Positions 8,735 to 17,918 of a stretch of DNA of 64,000 nucleotides are shown here, one piece after another; positions within the stretch are counted from its first letter, which is position 1; the number at the start of each line of letters is the position of its first letter. The notes under the pieces are model-generated. The model worked only from the letters and a program-made list of their open reading frames with translations, searched no databases and was not told where the DNA came from. The stretch is taken from the NCBI RefSeq assembly GCF_916618915.1, contig NZ_CAKAKE010000001.1:1736001-1800000 (forward strand), written 5' to 3'. A program made the translations under genes and the position numbers. Source of the DNA: Stenotrophomonas sp. Marseille-Q4652. GTDB taxonomy: Bacteria; Pseudomonadota; Gammaproteobacteria; Xanthomonadales; Xanthomonadaceae.

Positions 8735-9088
8735 TCACATCGTGTTCGTGGGCTTGTCTGCACTGAGCGTGCCGGCCAGCATCGTCTCGATCTTGTTGCG
8801 GATCGCCTCGCCCTCGTTCCCTTCGGCCAGCTGCACGCCGATACCGGCGGTGCGGTTGCCCTGCGCGCCAGCCGGTGTCACCCAGATCACCTTGCCGGCC
8901 ACCGGCAGGCGCTCGCTGGAATCAGGCAGGGTCAGCAGCAGGAACACCTCGTCGCCAAGGAAGTAACGCTTGGGCGTCGGTACGAAGATGCCGCCGTTCT
9001 TCACAAACGGCATGTAGGCCGCATAAAGCGCGGCCTTGTCCTTGACCGCCAGGGACAGGATGCCCTGGCGGGCGGTTGTCGCACTCAT
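8735..9088 (-). CDS. PilZ-domain protein of the XC1028/type IV pilus class
   Basis: A 117-residue single-domain protein. The fold signature (GGIFVPTPKRYFLGDEVFLLL, then GKVIWVTP and GIGVQL) is PilZ, but the c-di-GMP-binding RxxxR and D/NxSxxG motifs are absent. That makes it the non-canonical type required for pilus biogenesis in Pseudomonas and Xanthomonas. In Xanthomonas this class is known to act through protein partners (PilB, FimX) and not by binding the nucleotide directly. It overlaps holB by 4 bp, the same linkage as elsewhere in the family, so its expression is coupled to a replication gene. Confidence 0.9.
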   Translation of the reverse strand: MSATTARQGILSLAVKDKAALYAAYMPFVKNGGIFVPTPKRYFLGDEVFLLLTLPDSSERLPVAGKVIWVTPAGAQGNRTAGIGVQLAEGNEGEAIRNKIETMLAGTLSADKPTNTM

Positions 9089-10044
9089 CTCAGGTTCCCC
9101 TTGGGTTGCCGCTCGTTCGCCGCGGACCAGGCCATCAACAGTTCCACCATCGCCAGGTCGGGGCGGACGGTGGTGCGCAGCAGGTCGCGGGTACGGTTCG
9201 CGGCGTCAAACCAGGCGGCCAGCTTGTGCAATCGCGACGGCTCGGTCAAGCCGGAAGACGAGGCCTGCGCCAATGCCAGATCGGCCGCGTGGCGCAGGCG
9301 AAGATCGGCGTGTTCGTCAGCCGCCCAGCGCTGGGCCAGTTCCACCGCACCGAGGCGGCCGCTGGCAACCTGTTCCAGGTCGCTGGCGACCTGCTTGCGC
9401 AGCGTCAGGCCATCATCGCGCAGCCACCGTGCGGCCAGGCCCGGATGGCCGCGGGCGGCATCCAGTCCTTCGGCGGCCGCGGCTTCGGCATGGCCCTGCG
9501 CCAGCAGCCACGCCATCGCCTCGGCGCGCGGCGGCAGCTTGAATTCCAAGCGCTGGCATCGGCTGCGGATGGTCGCCGGCAGGCGCGCCGGATCGGAGCT
9601 GATCAGCCACAGATAGCGGCCGGGGGCGGGTTCTTCCAGGGTCTTGAGCAGCGCGTTGCAGGCGGCGCGGTTGATCGCGTCTGCCGGGTCGACCACCACC
9701 ACCTGCGCCGCTCCGTATTGCGGGGTGAGCGCCAGCTTCTGCGAGATCTCGCGCACCTGCTCGATGACGATCTCGGTGCGCAGCTTGTCGCCTGACTTGT
9801 TCGGTATGAACGACACCAGCTGCAGGTCCGGATGGGTGCCGGCAGCGATCAGTTGCTGGCTGCGGCGGGCGGCCGCTTCGTCGCCACGACCGAGCACGTG
9901 CCCGGCCAGCGCCAGCGCCACCTCGCGCTTGCCCAAGCCAGCAGGTCCGCAGATCAGCAGGCCATGGCCGAGACGACCGGCATCCAGTGCCGCCACCGTC
10001 TGGTCATAGGCGCGCTGCTGCCACGGGGAAAACGTATTGCTCAT
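9085..10044 (-). CDS. holB: DNA polymerase III delta' subunit
   Basis: A 319-residue clamp-loader subunit of the AAA+ family. The P-loop-like GPAGLGKRE is at residues 33-41 and the SRC motif (IRSRCQRLEF) near residue 155 is retained. The four cysteines of the E. coli-type zinc module are missing: the stretch between the first helix and AAGTHPD (about residues 50-72) has no cysteine. It works with DnaX (encoded at 26.9-28.8 kb) and HolA to load the beta clamp. It overlaps mltG upstream and pilZ downstream by 4 bp each. Confidence 0.93.
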   Translation of the reverse strand: MSNTFSPWQQRAYDQTVAALDAGRLGHGLLICGPAGLGKREVALALAGHVLGRGDEAAARRSQQLIAAGTHPDLQLVSFIPNKSGDKLRTEIVIEQVREISQKLALTPQYGAAQVVVVDPADAINRAACNALLKTLEEPAPGRYLWLISSDPARLPATIRSRCQRLEFKLPPRAEAMAWLLAQGHAEAAAAEGLDAARGHPGLAARWLRDDGLTLRKQVASDLEQVASGRLGAVELAQRWAADEHADLRLRHAADLALAQASSSGLTEPSRLHKLAAWFDAANRTRDLLRTTVRPDLAMVELLMAWSAANERQPKGNLR

Positions 10045-11099
10045 TCCTGCTGCGCCTGGCGGCTGGCACGCAGGCGCTGCAGGTAGCGCGCCACGGCGGC
10101 GGTATGTTCGGCATAGGTGGCGCTGAACTCGTGCGCGCCACTGCCATCACCGACGGCAACGAAGTACAGCGCATCGCCCGGCGCCGGATTGGCCGCGGCC
10201 CTGAGCGCGTCGCGGCTGGGCATCGCGATCGGCGTGGGCGTCAGGCCGGCACGGGTGTAGGTGTTGTACGGCGTGTCGGTGCTCAGGTGGATCTTGCGGA
10301 TGTTGCCGTCATAGGCGCTGCCGATGCCGTAGATCACGGTCGGATCGGTCTGCAGGCGCATGCCCATCTTCAGCCGGCGGGCGAATACCCCGGCAATCTG
10401 CGGGCGTTCGGACGCCAGTCCGGTTTCCTTCTCGATGATCGAGGCCAGGGTCAACAACTGGTAGGGCGATTCGAGCGGCAGGTCGTCGGCGCGCGATTCC
10501 CAGGCCGAGGCCAGCTCCTTTTCCATTGCCGCATGCGCGCGCTTGAGCACGTCCAGGTCGCTGTCACCACGCTGGTAGACGTAGGTTTCCGGCAGGAAGC
10601 GCCCTTCCGGATGCTGGTCCGGGAAGCCCAGCGCGGCCATCAGTGCCGCATCGTCCAGGTCGGTGGTCTTGTGCTCAAGCGGGCTGGCCTTGGCCAGTGC
10701 CGCGCGCAGCTGGCGGATGTTCCAGCCCTCGATGATGGTGACCTTGTGCTGGATGACCTTGCCCTGGCGCATGCGCTGCAGCAGCTCGCGCGGGGTCGGT
10801 GCCGGATCCAGGCTGTACTCGCCGACCTTCAGCTTGCCGGCGGCATCGAGCTGGCGCGCAAGCAACTGCCATTGCAGGTCGTTGCCCTCATCCACCCCGG
10901 CTTCGCGCAGCTTGCCCAGCACGGTGCTGAAGGAATCGCCGGACGCGATCACCACGCTGGGCGCATCGGGGGTCAGCGCCGTGTCGGCGAAACCGCGCTG
11001 CTGCCACCACCAGGCGCCGGCGGCGGCCAGCGCGAGCATCAGCACCAGCACGAACGCCACTACGGCAAGACAACCCCGCTTAGCACCCGCCATGAACAC
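10041..11099 (-). CDS. mltG: Endolytic murein transglycosylase MltG (YceG)
   Basis: A 352-residue inner-membrane protein with one N-terminal transmembrane helix (about residues 11-32) and a periplasmic YceG domain. The catalytic Glu is in LASIIEKETG (Glu223), followed by the conserved RLKMGMRLQTDPTVIYG segment. It cleaves nascent glycan strands and is thought to set their length. It lies between pabB and holB as in the E. coli pabC-mltG-tmk-holB order, but tmk is missing here and mltG overlaps holB by 4 bp. Confidence 0.95.
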   Translation of the reverse strand: MFMAGAKRGCLAVVAFVLVLMLALAAAGAWWWQQRGFADTALTPDAPSVVIASGDSFSTVLGKLREAGVDEGNDLQWQLLARQLDAAGKLKVGEYSLDPAPTPRELLQRMRQGKVIQHKVTIIEGWNIRQLRAALAKASPLEHKTTDLDDAALMAALGFPDQHPEGRFLPETYVYQRGDSDLDVLKRAHAAMEKELASAWESRADDLPLESPYQLLTLASIIEKETGLASERPQIAGVFARRLKMGMRLQTDPTVIYGIGSAYDGNIRKIHLSTDTPYNTYTRAGLTPTPIAMPSRDALRAAANPAPGDALYFVAVGDGSGAHEFSATYAEHTAAVARYLQRLRASRQAQQE

Positions 11100-11162
11100 C
11101 TCGATCCAATTCGTCGCCGGTCAGGATACCGCGCGCGCCGCCGCGACGACCAAGCGCCGGGT

Positions 11163-12521
11163 TCACGCCGGCTCCATGGCCCGCAGCAGGCCGCGCGCCT
11201 TGGCCCGGGTCTCGTCCAGTTCACGCTCGGGCACCGAATCGACGACGATGCCGGCACCGGTGCGGAACCTGGCCGTGTCGCCAGCGACCTCGGCGGTGCG
11301 GATCAGGATGTTCAGGTCCATGTCGCCGTCGCGGTTGAGCCAGCCAAATGCGCCGGTATAGGCACCCCGCGCCTGCTGCTCCAGCTCGGCAATGATCTGC
11401 ATGCAGCGCACCTTGGGACAGCCGGTGATGGTGCCGCCGGGGAAGGTCGCGGCGATCACCTGTCCTGGCGTGGTGCCCTCACGCAGCACGCCACGCACGT
11501 TGCTGACGATGTGGTGCACGTGGGCGTAGCTCTCCACCGTCATCAGCTCGTCCACCAGCACGCTGCCCGGCGCGCAGATGCGCCCGAGGTCATTGCGCTC
11601 CAGGTCGATCAGCATCACGTGCTCGGCGCGCTCCTTGGGATGGCCGACCAGCTCGCGGATGCGCGCAGCATCGTCGTCACCGGCAAAGCGCGGGCGGGTG
11701 CCGGCGATCGGACGGGTCTGCACCATCTCGCCATGCACCGAGACCAGGCGCTCGGGGGACGAGCTGACTACCGCCCTGCCCTGTCCGACGAACAGGCCGG
11801 CAAACGGTGCGGGGTTGGCCACACGCAGCCGTGCATACAGCGCGAACGGCGACAGTGGCGCGGCGAACCCGGCTTCCCAGCGGCGCGAGAGGTTCACCTG
11901 GAACACATCGCCGGCACGCAGGTAGTCGATCACCCGCTCCACGCCCGCGGTGAAGCGCTGCGGCGCATCCTCGCGCCACTGCATCGGCGGTTGCCACTCC
12001 GGCAGCGGTTCCTGCGCTGGCAGCCCGGCCAGATCCTCTTGCAGGCGCTGCAACATCGCCTGCCGCCCGTCCTCGCAGATCGCGTGGCACTGGCCGCTGC
12101 TGCGGTCACGCAGGATCGCCGCCGGACAACGCAGGGCCAGCGCGACCGGCAGGCCATCCTCGCGCACAGGCAGGCGCAGTACCGGCTCGATCTGCCCGGC
12201 CAGTTCGTAATCCAGCAGCAGTGCCCAGCCACCGCGGAACGGCAGCGTCGCGTCGCCACGCGGCGTGCGCAGCGCCTGCCACTGTGCATCCAGTGCGGCC
12301 AGGAAATCCCCGGCCTGCGCTTTGCCCTGCAGGTCGCGCACCGTGCCATCGGGCGACAGCGAAATGCCCTGTCCGTCGGCCATCAGCAGCAGGTCCCAGC
12401 GCCCCTGCGCCGTGCCCGAGGCGGTGGATTCCATCAGCAGCGGATAGCGCTGCGGCGCGGCGCGTTGCAGCGCCAGCAGGTCGACACCGGCCGGCAGCGG
12501 AAGGATGTGCGGTTCGGTCAT
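11163..12521 (-). CDS. pabB: Aminodeoxychorismate synthase component I
   Basis: A 452-residue chorismate-utilising enzyme that makes 4-amino-4-deoxychorismate for folate, normally with a PabA glutaminase, which is not in this window. The catalytic domain includes DVFQVNLSRRW (about residues 205-215), SSSPERL and the motif PIAGT at 271-275. E. coli PabB has PIKGT, with an active-site Lys; the Ala version is a recognised PabB subclass that I recall including the Stenotrophomonas enzyme. TrpE also has PIAGT, but fatty-acid/mltG context and the PabB-like N terminus favour PabB. It takes the position of pabC in E. coli. Confidence 0.85.
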   Translation of the reverse strand: MTEPHILPLPAGVDLLALQRAAPQRYPLLMESTASGTAQGRWDLLLMADGQGISLSPDGTVRDLQGKAQAGDFLAALDAQWQALRTPRGDATLPFRGGWALLLDYELAGQIEPVLRLPVREDGLPVALALRCPAAILRDRSSGQCHAICEDGRQAMLQRLQEDLAGLPAQEPLPEWQPPMQWREDAPQRFTAGVERVIDYLRAGDVFQVNLSRRWEAGFAAPLSPFALYARLRVANPAPFAGLFVGQGRAVVSSSPERLVSVHGEMVQTRPIAGTRPRFAGDDDAARIRELVGHPKERAEHVMLIDLERNDLGRICAPGSVLVDELMTVESYAHVHHIVSNVRGVLREGTTPGQVIAATFPGGTITGCPKVRCMQIIAELEQQARGAYTGAFGWLNRDGDMDLNILIRTAEVAGDTARFRTGAGIVVDSVPERELDETRAKARGLLRAMEPA

Positions 12522-12587
12522 GTCGTCAGGTACCGGCAGCGGAGGCAGGTGGAAGTGTCCAGGGCACGACGCCTTTCCCCGGATGCG

Positions 12588-12614
12588 CCAAGGCCGCCCT
12601 TAAGGCGGCCTTGG
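12588..12614 (-). other. Long hairpin between pabB and fabF
   Basis: A perfect 11-bp inverted repeat (CCAAGGCCGCC, loop CTTAA, GGCGGCCTTGG) lies 20 bp past the fabF stop. Neither side has a U-tract, so it looks like an mRNA-stabilising or attenuating structure more than an intrinsic terminator. Confidence 0.5.
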
Positions 12615-12633
12615 ACACGGGGCAGGCGGGCGG

Positions 12634-13893
12634 TCAGATGCGCTTGAACACCAGCGTGCCGTTGGTGCCGCCGAAGCCAAAGCCGTTGGACATGGTCACG
12701 TCCACCTGCTTCTCGCGCGCGGTGTGCGGGACGTAATCCAGGTCGCAGCCCTCGCCCGGCTCGTCCAGGTTGATGGTCGGCGGGATAATGCCGGTTTCCA
12801 GCGCCTTGATCGCGAAGATCGCCTCCACGCCACCGGCCGCACCCAGCAGGTGGCCGGTCATCGACTTGGTCGAGCTGACCAGGGTGCGGTAGGCGTGCTC
12901 GCCCAGCGCGGTCTTCATCGCCAGGGTCTCGCCCACGTCGCCCAGCGGCGTGGAGGTGCCATGCGCGTTGAGGTAACCGACCTGTTCCGGGTTGACCTTG
13001 GCATCCTTCATCGCCGCGACCATGCAGCGCGCGGCGCCCTCGCCGTTCTCGCTCGGCGCGGTCATGTGGAAGGCATCGGAGCTGGCGCCAAAGCCGGCCA
13101 GTTCGCAGTAGATGCGCGCGCCACGCGCCCTGGCGTGCTCGTACTCCTCCAGCACCAGCAGGCCGGCACCGTCGCCCAGCACGAAGCCGTCGCGGTCCTT
13201 GTCCCACGGCCTCGAGGCACGGGTCGGGTCGTCGTTGCGGGTGGACATGGCCTTCATCGCGCAGAAACCGCCCACGGCGGTCGGCGAGGAGCCACGCTCG
13301 GCGCCGCCGGCGATCATGACGTCGGCATCGCCGTACTGGATCATGCGCATCGCGGTGCCGATGGAATGGTTGGAGGTGGCGCAGGCCGACACCGCCGAGA
13401 ACGACGGCCCCTTCAACCCGGTGATGATGCTCAGCTGGCCCGGCAGCATGTTGATAATGGTGCTGGGCACATAGAACGGCGAAATCTTGCGCGCGCCGCC
13501 CTCGTGGAATTTGATGGTCTGCTCCTCGATCCCCAGCAGGCCGCCGATGCCGGCGCCGATGATGGCACCCACGCGTTCGGCATTGGCTCCGGTGATCTCC
13601 AGCCCGGCATCGTGCAGCGCCATGAAGGCGGCGCCCAGGCCGTAGTGGATGAAGGAGTCCATTTTCTTGGCGTCCTTGGCGGACACCTGGTACTTGCCGT
13701 ACAGCGGGTTTTCGGCAGTGATGTCGAAACCCTTCACCTCGCCGGCGATCCTGGTGGTGAACTGCGACGCATCGATCTGCGTGATCGGGCCGATACCCGA
13801 ACGTCCATTGATGATGCCTTCCCAGCTGCTGGCCAGATCATTGCCCAGCGGCGACACCATGCCCAGGCCGGTAACGACGACACGACGACTCAT
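12634..13893 (-). CDS. fabF: 3-oxoacyl-ACP synthase II (KAS II)
   Basis: A 419-residue condensing enzyme that elongates acyl-ACP with malonyl-ACP in the cytoplasm. The catalytic triad is complete: Cys171 in SAVSACATS, His311 in [11 protein letters not shown] and His348 in [10 protein letters not shown]. It sits downstream of acpP as in E. coli, with a 122-bp gap. Length and motifs are normal. KAS II is preferred over KAS I because of the acpP-fabF linkage and the length. Confidence 0.97.
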   Translation of the reverse strand: MSRRVVVTGLGMVSPLGNDLASSWEGIINGRSGIGPITQIDASQFTTRIAGEVKGFDITAENPLYGKYQVSAKDAKKMDSFIHYGLGAAFMALHDAGLEITGANAERVGAIIGAGIGGLLGIEEQTIKFHEGGARKISPFYVPSTIINMLPGQLSIITGLKGPSFSAVSACATSNHSIGTAMRMIQYGDADVMIAGGAERGSSPTAVGGFCAMKAMSTRNDDPTRASRPWDKDRDGFVLGDGAGLLVLEEYEHARARGARIYCELAGFGASSDAFHMTAPSENGEGAARCMVAAMKDAKVNPEQVGYLNAHGTSTPLGDVGETLAMKTALGEHAYRTLVSSTKSMTGHLLGAAGGVEAIFAIKALETGIIPPTINLDEPGEGCDLDYVPHTAREKQVDVTMSNGFGFGGTNGTLVFKRI

Positions 13894-13943
13894 TAGCAGA
13901 TTCTCCTGACCCCGGATCGGGCGGGTTGACGCTTAAAAGCACA

Positions 13944-13961
13944 GGGCCGCATCAGCGGCCC
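13944..13961 (-). terminator. Candidate partial terminator after acpP
   Basis: Stem GGGCCGC/GCGGCCC (7 bp, 4-nt loop), then TGTGCTTTTAA on the minus strand, about 55 bp past the acpP stop. It could cause partial termination and so give more acpP than fabF message, as is seen in other bacteria. The U-tract is imperfect. Confidence 0.5.
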
Positions 13962-14015
13962 CATGGATTTGCAACGCGGACGGTGCCTGTGCCCCGGCCG
14001 CGTCCAAGGCAGGCA

Positions 14016-14255
14016 TCAGGCCTTGACGTGGGCCTTGACGTAGTCGATGGCCTGCTGCACCGAGGTGATCTTCTCGGCTTCTTCGTCCGGGATCTCGCAC
14101 TCGAACTCTTCTTCCAGAGCCATCACCAGCTCGACGGTGTCCAGCGAGTCGGCGCCCAGGTCATCGACGAACGATGCGTTGGTGGTGACTTCCTCTTCCT
14201 TGACGCCAAGCTGTTCAACAACAATCTTCTTGACGCGTTCTTCGATGGTGCTCAT
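14016..14255 (-). CDS. acpP: Acyl carrier protein
   Basis: A 79-residue acidic protein ([18 protein letters not shown]). Ser37 in [12 protein letters not shown] is the phosphopantetheine attachment site. ATG 14253-14255 is preceded by TGGAGCG as Shine-Dalgarno. It carries growing acyl chains for FabD, FabF, FabG and FabH encoded beside it and is used by LpxH-pathway and other envelope enzymes. The 152-bp gap to fabG is wide enough for its own promoter; a TACACT -10 is visible near 14325 but has no good -35. Confidence 0.97.
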   Translation of the reverse strand: MSTIEERVKKIVVEQLGVKEEEVTTNASFVDDLGADSLDTVELVMALEEEFECEIPDEEAEKITSVQQAIDYVKAHVKA

Positions 14256-14407
14256 TGGATATCGCTCCAGATGGAGTAGGGGTTGTTCGAAAAGGCCATC
14301 GTCCTGCGACAGCCGCTTGGATAGTGTAGTGGAAAGCGCCCGGGCCTTGCATCGCTGCTTAAACTCCGTTCGATCAGCCACTTAAGCGCGATCCCTGCGC
14401 CTCCTGC

Positions 14408-15151
14408 TCACGGCATGTACATGCCGCCATTCACATGCAGGGTTTCGCCGGTGATGTAGCTGGCCGACGGACCGGCCAGGAACGCTACCGCACGCGCGAT
14501 GTCTGCCGGGTCGCCGAGGCGGCCCAGCGCGATCTGGCCGAGCATCGCGGTCTTCGCGTCCTCGGGCAGGTCCTTGGTCATGTCGGTGTTGATGAAGCCC
14601 GGCGCGACCACGTTGACGGTCACACCGCGCGAGCCGATTTCCTTGGCCAGCGACTTGGAGAAGGCAATGATGCCGGCCTTGGCCGCGGCGTAGTTGGCCT
14701 GTCCGGCATTGCCGGTCACGCCGATCACCGAGGCGATGTTGATGATGCGGCCCTTGCGCGCCTTCATCATGCCGCGCATCACCGCCTTGGAAGTGCGGTA
14801 GACGCTGGTGAGGTTGGTATCGAGGATGGCCTGCCAGTCCTCGTCCTTCATCCGCATCAGCAGGTTGTCGCGGGTGATGCCGGCGTTGTTGACCAGGATG
14901 GTGACGGCGCCGAATTCCTTGGATACCGAATCGATCAGTGCCTCGACCGCGCCCGGCTCGGTCACGTTCAGCGCGCGACCATGCCCCCCGACGGCAGCCA
15001 GTCGCTCGCCAATGGCGGCAGCGCCGGATTCGGTGGTGGCGGTGCCGATGACGGTCGCGCCCTGCGCGGCCAGTTCGTCGGCGATGGCGGCACCGATGCC
15101 GCGGCTGGCACCGGTGACCAAGGCAATCTCACCCTGCAATGGCTTGTTCAT
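14408..15151 (-). CDS. fabG: 3-oxoacyl-ACP reductase
   Basis: A 247-residue short-chain dehydrogenase that reduces beta-ketoacyl-ACP with NADPH. Start at ATG 15149-15151 (MNKPLQGEIALVTGASRGIG). The glycine-rich NADPH loop is at residues 14-20, NNAG near 88-91, and the Ser141/Tyr154/Lys158 catalytic residues are present, with Ser in IASVIG and Tyr-Lys in QANYAAAKAG. In-frame sequence upstream is non-homologous and Pro/Arg-rich. Located between fabD (82-bp gap) and acpP as in E. coli. Confidence 0.97.
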   Translation of the reverse strand: MNKPLQGEIALVTGASRGIGAAIADELAAQGATVIGTATTESGAAAIGERLAAVGGHGRALNVTEPGAVEALIDSVSKEFGAVTILVNNAGITRDNLLMRMKDEDWQAILDTNLTSVYRTSKAVMRGMMKARKGRIINIASVIGVTGNAGQANYAAAKAGIIAFSKSLAKEIGSRGVTVNVVAPGFINTDMTKDLPEDAKTAMLGQIALGRLGDPADIARAVAFLAGPSASYITGETLHVNGGMYMP

Positions 15152-15233
15152 GCATGTTCCCTCGATGGCGGGCGCTGGCCTTGCTGCCGGCGCCGGTCGT
15201 GAATGCCGATGGCCGCCGTGGCGGCCGGGTGAC

Positions 15234-16178
15234 TCAGTGGACCCACTCGTCCTGCGCAGCGGCCAGTTCGGCCGCCGAACCCAGGGCGCGTGCCTCAAGC
15301 GACTTGTCGATGCGCTTGACCAGGCCGGTCAGGACCTTGCCCGGGCCGCATTCGGCCACGCGGGTCACGCCGCGCGCGGCCAGCGCCTGCACGCATTCTG
15401 TCCAGCGCACCGGCAGGTACAGCTGGCGAACCAGCGCATCACGGATGGCGTCCACGCTGTCGTGCACCTGGGCATCAACGTTCTGCACCACCGGCAGCGC
15501 CGGCACCTGCCACTGCAGGTCAGCCATGGCCACGGCCAGGCGGTCGGCCGCCTCGCGCATCAGCGGGGTGTGCGAGGGCACGCTCACCGCCAGCTTCACC
15601 GCCTTGCGCACGCCGCGTTCGGCCAGCAGCGACAGGGCGCGGTCCACCGCTTCGGCGTCGCCACCGATCACGATCTGGCCCGGGGAATTGAAGTTGGCCG
15701 GCACGACGACCTGGCTGCCGGAGGCCTGCGTACAGACGTCCTGCACCACGGCATCGTCGGCGCCGAGCACGGCGGCCATCGCGCCCACGCCGGCGGGAGC
15801 GGCTTCCTGCATCAGCTGGCCACGCAGGCGCACCAGCCTGGCGCCATCGGGCAGAGACAGTGCACCAGCGGCGACCAGAGCGGTGTATTCGCCCAGGCTG
15901 TGGCCTGCCAGAACCGACGGGCGGTGCACGCGCCCGGCATTCCACAGGCGCCATACCGCGATACCCGCGGCCAGCAGCGCCGGCTGGGTGTATTCGGTGC
16001 GGTTGAGCATGTCTTCCGGGCCGTCCTGCGAGATCGCCCACAGGTCCACGCCCGCACCTTCGGAAGCTTCCTGGAAGGTCTCGAGCACCTCGGGGTGCTG
16101 CTGGGCCAGATCGGCCAGCATGCCGAGCGACTGGGATCCCTGGCCGGGAAAAACAAAGGCTAGTGTGGATTCGGTCAC
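15234..16178 (-). CDS. fabD: Malonyl-CoA:ACP transacylase
   Basis: A 314-residue enzyme that loads malonate onto ACP. I choose GTG 16176-16178 because the protein then begins VTESTLAFVFPGQGSQ, the standard FabD N terminus; longer upstream reading adds over 100 non-homologous residues. Nucleophile Ser94 lies in AGHSLGEYTA, and the substrate-binding Arg follows in LVRLRGQLMQ. A 372-bp non-coding gap separates it from fabH, so it may have its own promoter. Confidence 0.95.
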   Translation of the reverse strand: MTESTLAFVFPGQGSQSLGMLADLAQQHPEVLETFQEASEGAGVDLWAISQDGPEDMLNRTEYTQPALLAAGIAVWRLWNAGRVHRPSVLAGHSLGEYTALVAAGALSLPDGARLVRLRGQLMQEAAPAGVGAMAAVLGADDAVVQDVCTQASGSQVVVPANFNSPGQIVIGGDAEAVDRALSLLAERGVRKAVKLAVSVPSHTPLMREAADRLAVAMADLQWQVPALPVVQNVDAQVHDSVDAIRDALVRQLYLPVRWTECVQALAARGVTRVAECGPGKVLTGLVKRIDKSLEARALGSAAELAAAQDEWVH

Positions 16179-16550
16179 GCGTGGTTCGCCTGCAAAATCG
16201 AGCGGGGCATCATAAGGGCGAAAACCCGTATACGTCTGTACTACCCAGTATGCAGCATCGCTCGCAGAGGGCCGTAAATACCCTGCGGGCAGGGCCCTGC
16301 CGCCCGATCGCCCTTGATCACAACGGATGGCGGATTGCTGGACGGGGATCAACCGCACGACCATCGCCCTGCCCGGCCGCATGAAACAACATGCACTGAA
16401 ACTGTCACACGTCCGTTTCGTACGGGCAGCGGCGCAGCACTGGATTCCATTCCACGGGAAAAATCCATGCATGACGAAAGCCCGCGCCGGAAACCGGGCA
16501 GGCCTGTCCAAAACATCAAAGGTGCTGGCGGACGACGCCGCGCCAGGGAA
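16179..16550. other. 372-bp non-coding gap between fabH and fabD
   Basis: No convincing gene. A plus-strand frame at 16327-16557 has no RBS, no homology and runs into fabH. The gap holds a 14-bp perfect palindrome (GGCAGGGCCCTGCC, 16288-16301) and, on the minus strand, a CATACT -10-like box (16248-16253) that could serve fabD, though I see no good -35. There is no clear terminator for fabH. Confidence 0.5.
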
Positions 16551-17528
16551 TCAGTAGCGCAGCAGCGCCGAGCCCCAGGTGAAGCCGCCACCGAAAGCTT
16601 CCAGCAGCAGCAGTTGCCCGCGCTCGACACGGCCCGAACGCACCGCTTCATCCAGCGCCAGCGGCACCGAGCCGGACGAGGTATTGCCGTGGCGGTCGAC
16701 GGTGACCACTACCTGGTCCATCGACATGTCCAGCCGCTTGGCGGTGGCCTCGATGATGCGCAGGTTCGCCTGGTGCGGGATCAGCCAGTCCAGGTCGGAC
16801 TTGTCCAGCCCGTTGGCCTCAAGGGTTTCGTCAACCACCGAGTCCAGCGCCTTGACGGCGTACTTGAACACGTCGTTGCCCTTCATGTTGATGGTGCCGC
16901 CACCGCCGGGGCCTTCCTTGAAGCCCACGGAGACGCCCACCGGGTTCCACAGCAGCTCCTTCTTGCTGCCATCGGCATGCAGGTGGGTGCTGAGGATGCC
17001 GGTTTCCTCATCGGCCTTGAGCACGACCGCGCCAGCGCCGTCGCCGAACAGCACGCACGTGGTGCGGTCGCTCCAGTCGACGATGCGGGTCAGGGTTTCG
17101 GCACCGATCACCAGCACATGGCGGGCGTCGCCACTGCGGATGAACTTGTCGGCGATGCTCAGCGCGTACAGGAAACCGGAACAGGCCGCGTTGACGTCGA
17201 ACGCCGCGCAGCCGGTCGCGCCCAGCCGCGCCTGGATCAGGCAGGCGGTGGACGGGAAAATCAGGTCAGGCGTGGTGGTGCCCACCACGATCATGTCAAG
17301 CTGCGACGCTTCGATCCCGGCCGCTTCCAGCGCACGCAATGCGGCGTTGTAGCCCAGGTCGCCGGTGGTCTCGCCCTCGGCAGCCATGTGCCGCTCGCGG
17401 ATACCGGTGCGCGTCTGGATCCACTCGTCGTTGGTGTCGACAATCCTGGCCAGATCGTCGTTGGTCAACACCTTCTCGGGCAAATAGCTACCGGTGCCCG
17501 CGATCCTCGAGTAGATCCGCTTGCTCAT
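16551..17528 (-). CDS. fabH: 3-oxoacyl-ACP synthase III
   Basis: A 325-residue initiating condensing enzyme that joins acetyl-CoA to malonyl-ACP. Start at ATG 17526-17528 ([20 protein letters not shown]); an upstream ATG would add nine residues. Active-site Cys116 is in [12 protein letters not shown], His is in [10 protein letters not shown] and Asn in HGNTSSGS. It follows rpmF directly. plsX, which lies between rpmF and fabH in E. coli, is absent here. Confidence 0.97.
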   Translation of the reverse strand: MSKRIYSRIAGTGSYLPEKVLTNDDLARIVDTNDEWIQTRTGIRERHMAAEGETTGDLGYNAALRALEAAGIEASQLDMIVVGTTTPDLIFPSTACLIQARLGATGCAAFDVNAACSGFLYALSIADKFIRSGDARHVLVIGAETLTRIVDWSDRTTCVLFGDGAGAVVLKADEETGILSTHLHADGSKKELLWNPVGVSVGFKEGPGGGGTINMKGNDVFKYAVKALDSVVDETLEANGLDKSDLDWLIPHQANLRIIEATAKRLDMSMDQVVVTVDRHGNTSSGSVPLALDEAVRSGRVERGQLLLLEAFGGGFTWGSALLRY

Positions 17529-17578
17529 GCTTGTTCCTGTTGCAGGGGCGGCCATGCGGCAACCCCGAAGAAAGGAGC

Positions 17579-17610
17579 AAGGGCCACCATCCGGACGGAT
17601 GGCGGCCCTT
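17579..17610 (-). terminator. Terminator or attenuator between rpmF and fabH
   Basis: A 14-bp stem with one G-U pair (minus strand AAGGGCCGCCATCC, loop GTCC, GGATGGTGGCCCTT) starts 5 bp past the rpmF stop and is followed by GCTCCTTTCTT. The stem is very strong and the U-tract moderate. It probably reduces read-through from the ribosomal-protein gene into the fab genes. Confidence 0.7.
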
Positions 17611-17615
17611 ACGGA

Positions 17616-17813
17616 TCAATCTTCTTCGACGACCGAGTCGGCCTTGGTCGAGATCACCTTCTTGCCACGGTAGAAACCGTCGGCGGTGACGTGGTGACGC
17701 AGATGCACTTCACCGGTGGTCGGATCGGTCGACAGCTGCTTGGCGCTCAGGGCGTCATGCGAACGGCGCTGGCCGCGGCGGGACGGGGTAACACGGGATT
17801 TCTGCACAGCCAT
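17616..17813 (-). CDS. rpmF: 50S ribosomal protein L32
   Basis: A 65-residue basic protein with the typical start [22 protein letters not shown]. It is a component of the large subunit. It lies 105 bp downstream of yceD and upstream of the fab genes, the widespread yceD-rpmF-fab linkage that ties ribosome and lipid synthesis. A strong hairpin follows its stop codon. Confidence 0.97.
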   Translation of the reverse strand: MAVQKSRVTPSRRGQRRSHDALSAKQLSTDPTTGEVHLRHHVTADGFYRGKKVISTKADSVVEED

Positions 17814-17918
17814 GGGATTGCTCCAAACTCGGTTCGTTTTGCTTCGTCGTTTCGTCGCACAGGACGCCAGCGCCCGGCACTCTTTGCTTTCGCCGCAGCC
17901 GCCGACGACAACCGGCTG

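Noticed and set aside
9987..12647. 886-codon plus-strand frame opposite mltG and pabB
   Set aside because: Antisense shadow of two well-identified genes; no RBS, no domain, His/Gln/Arg-rich.
16327..16557. 76-codon plus-strand frame in the fabH-fabD gap
   Set aside because: No RBS, no hydrophobic or conserved segment, and it runs into the fabH end.
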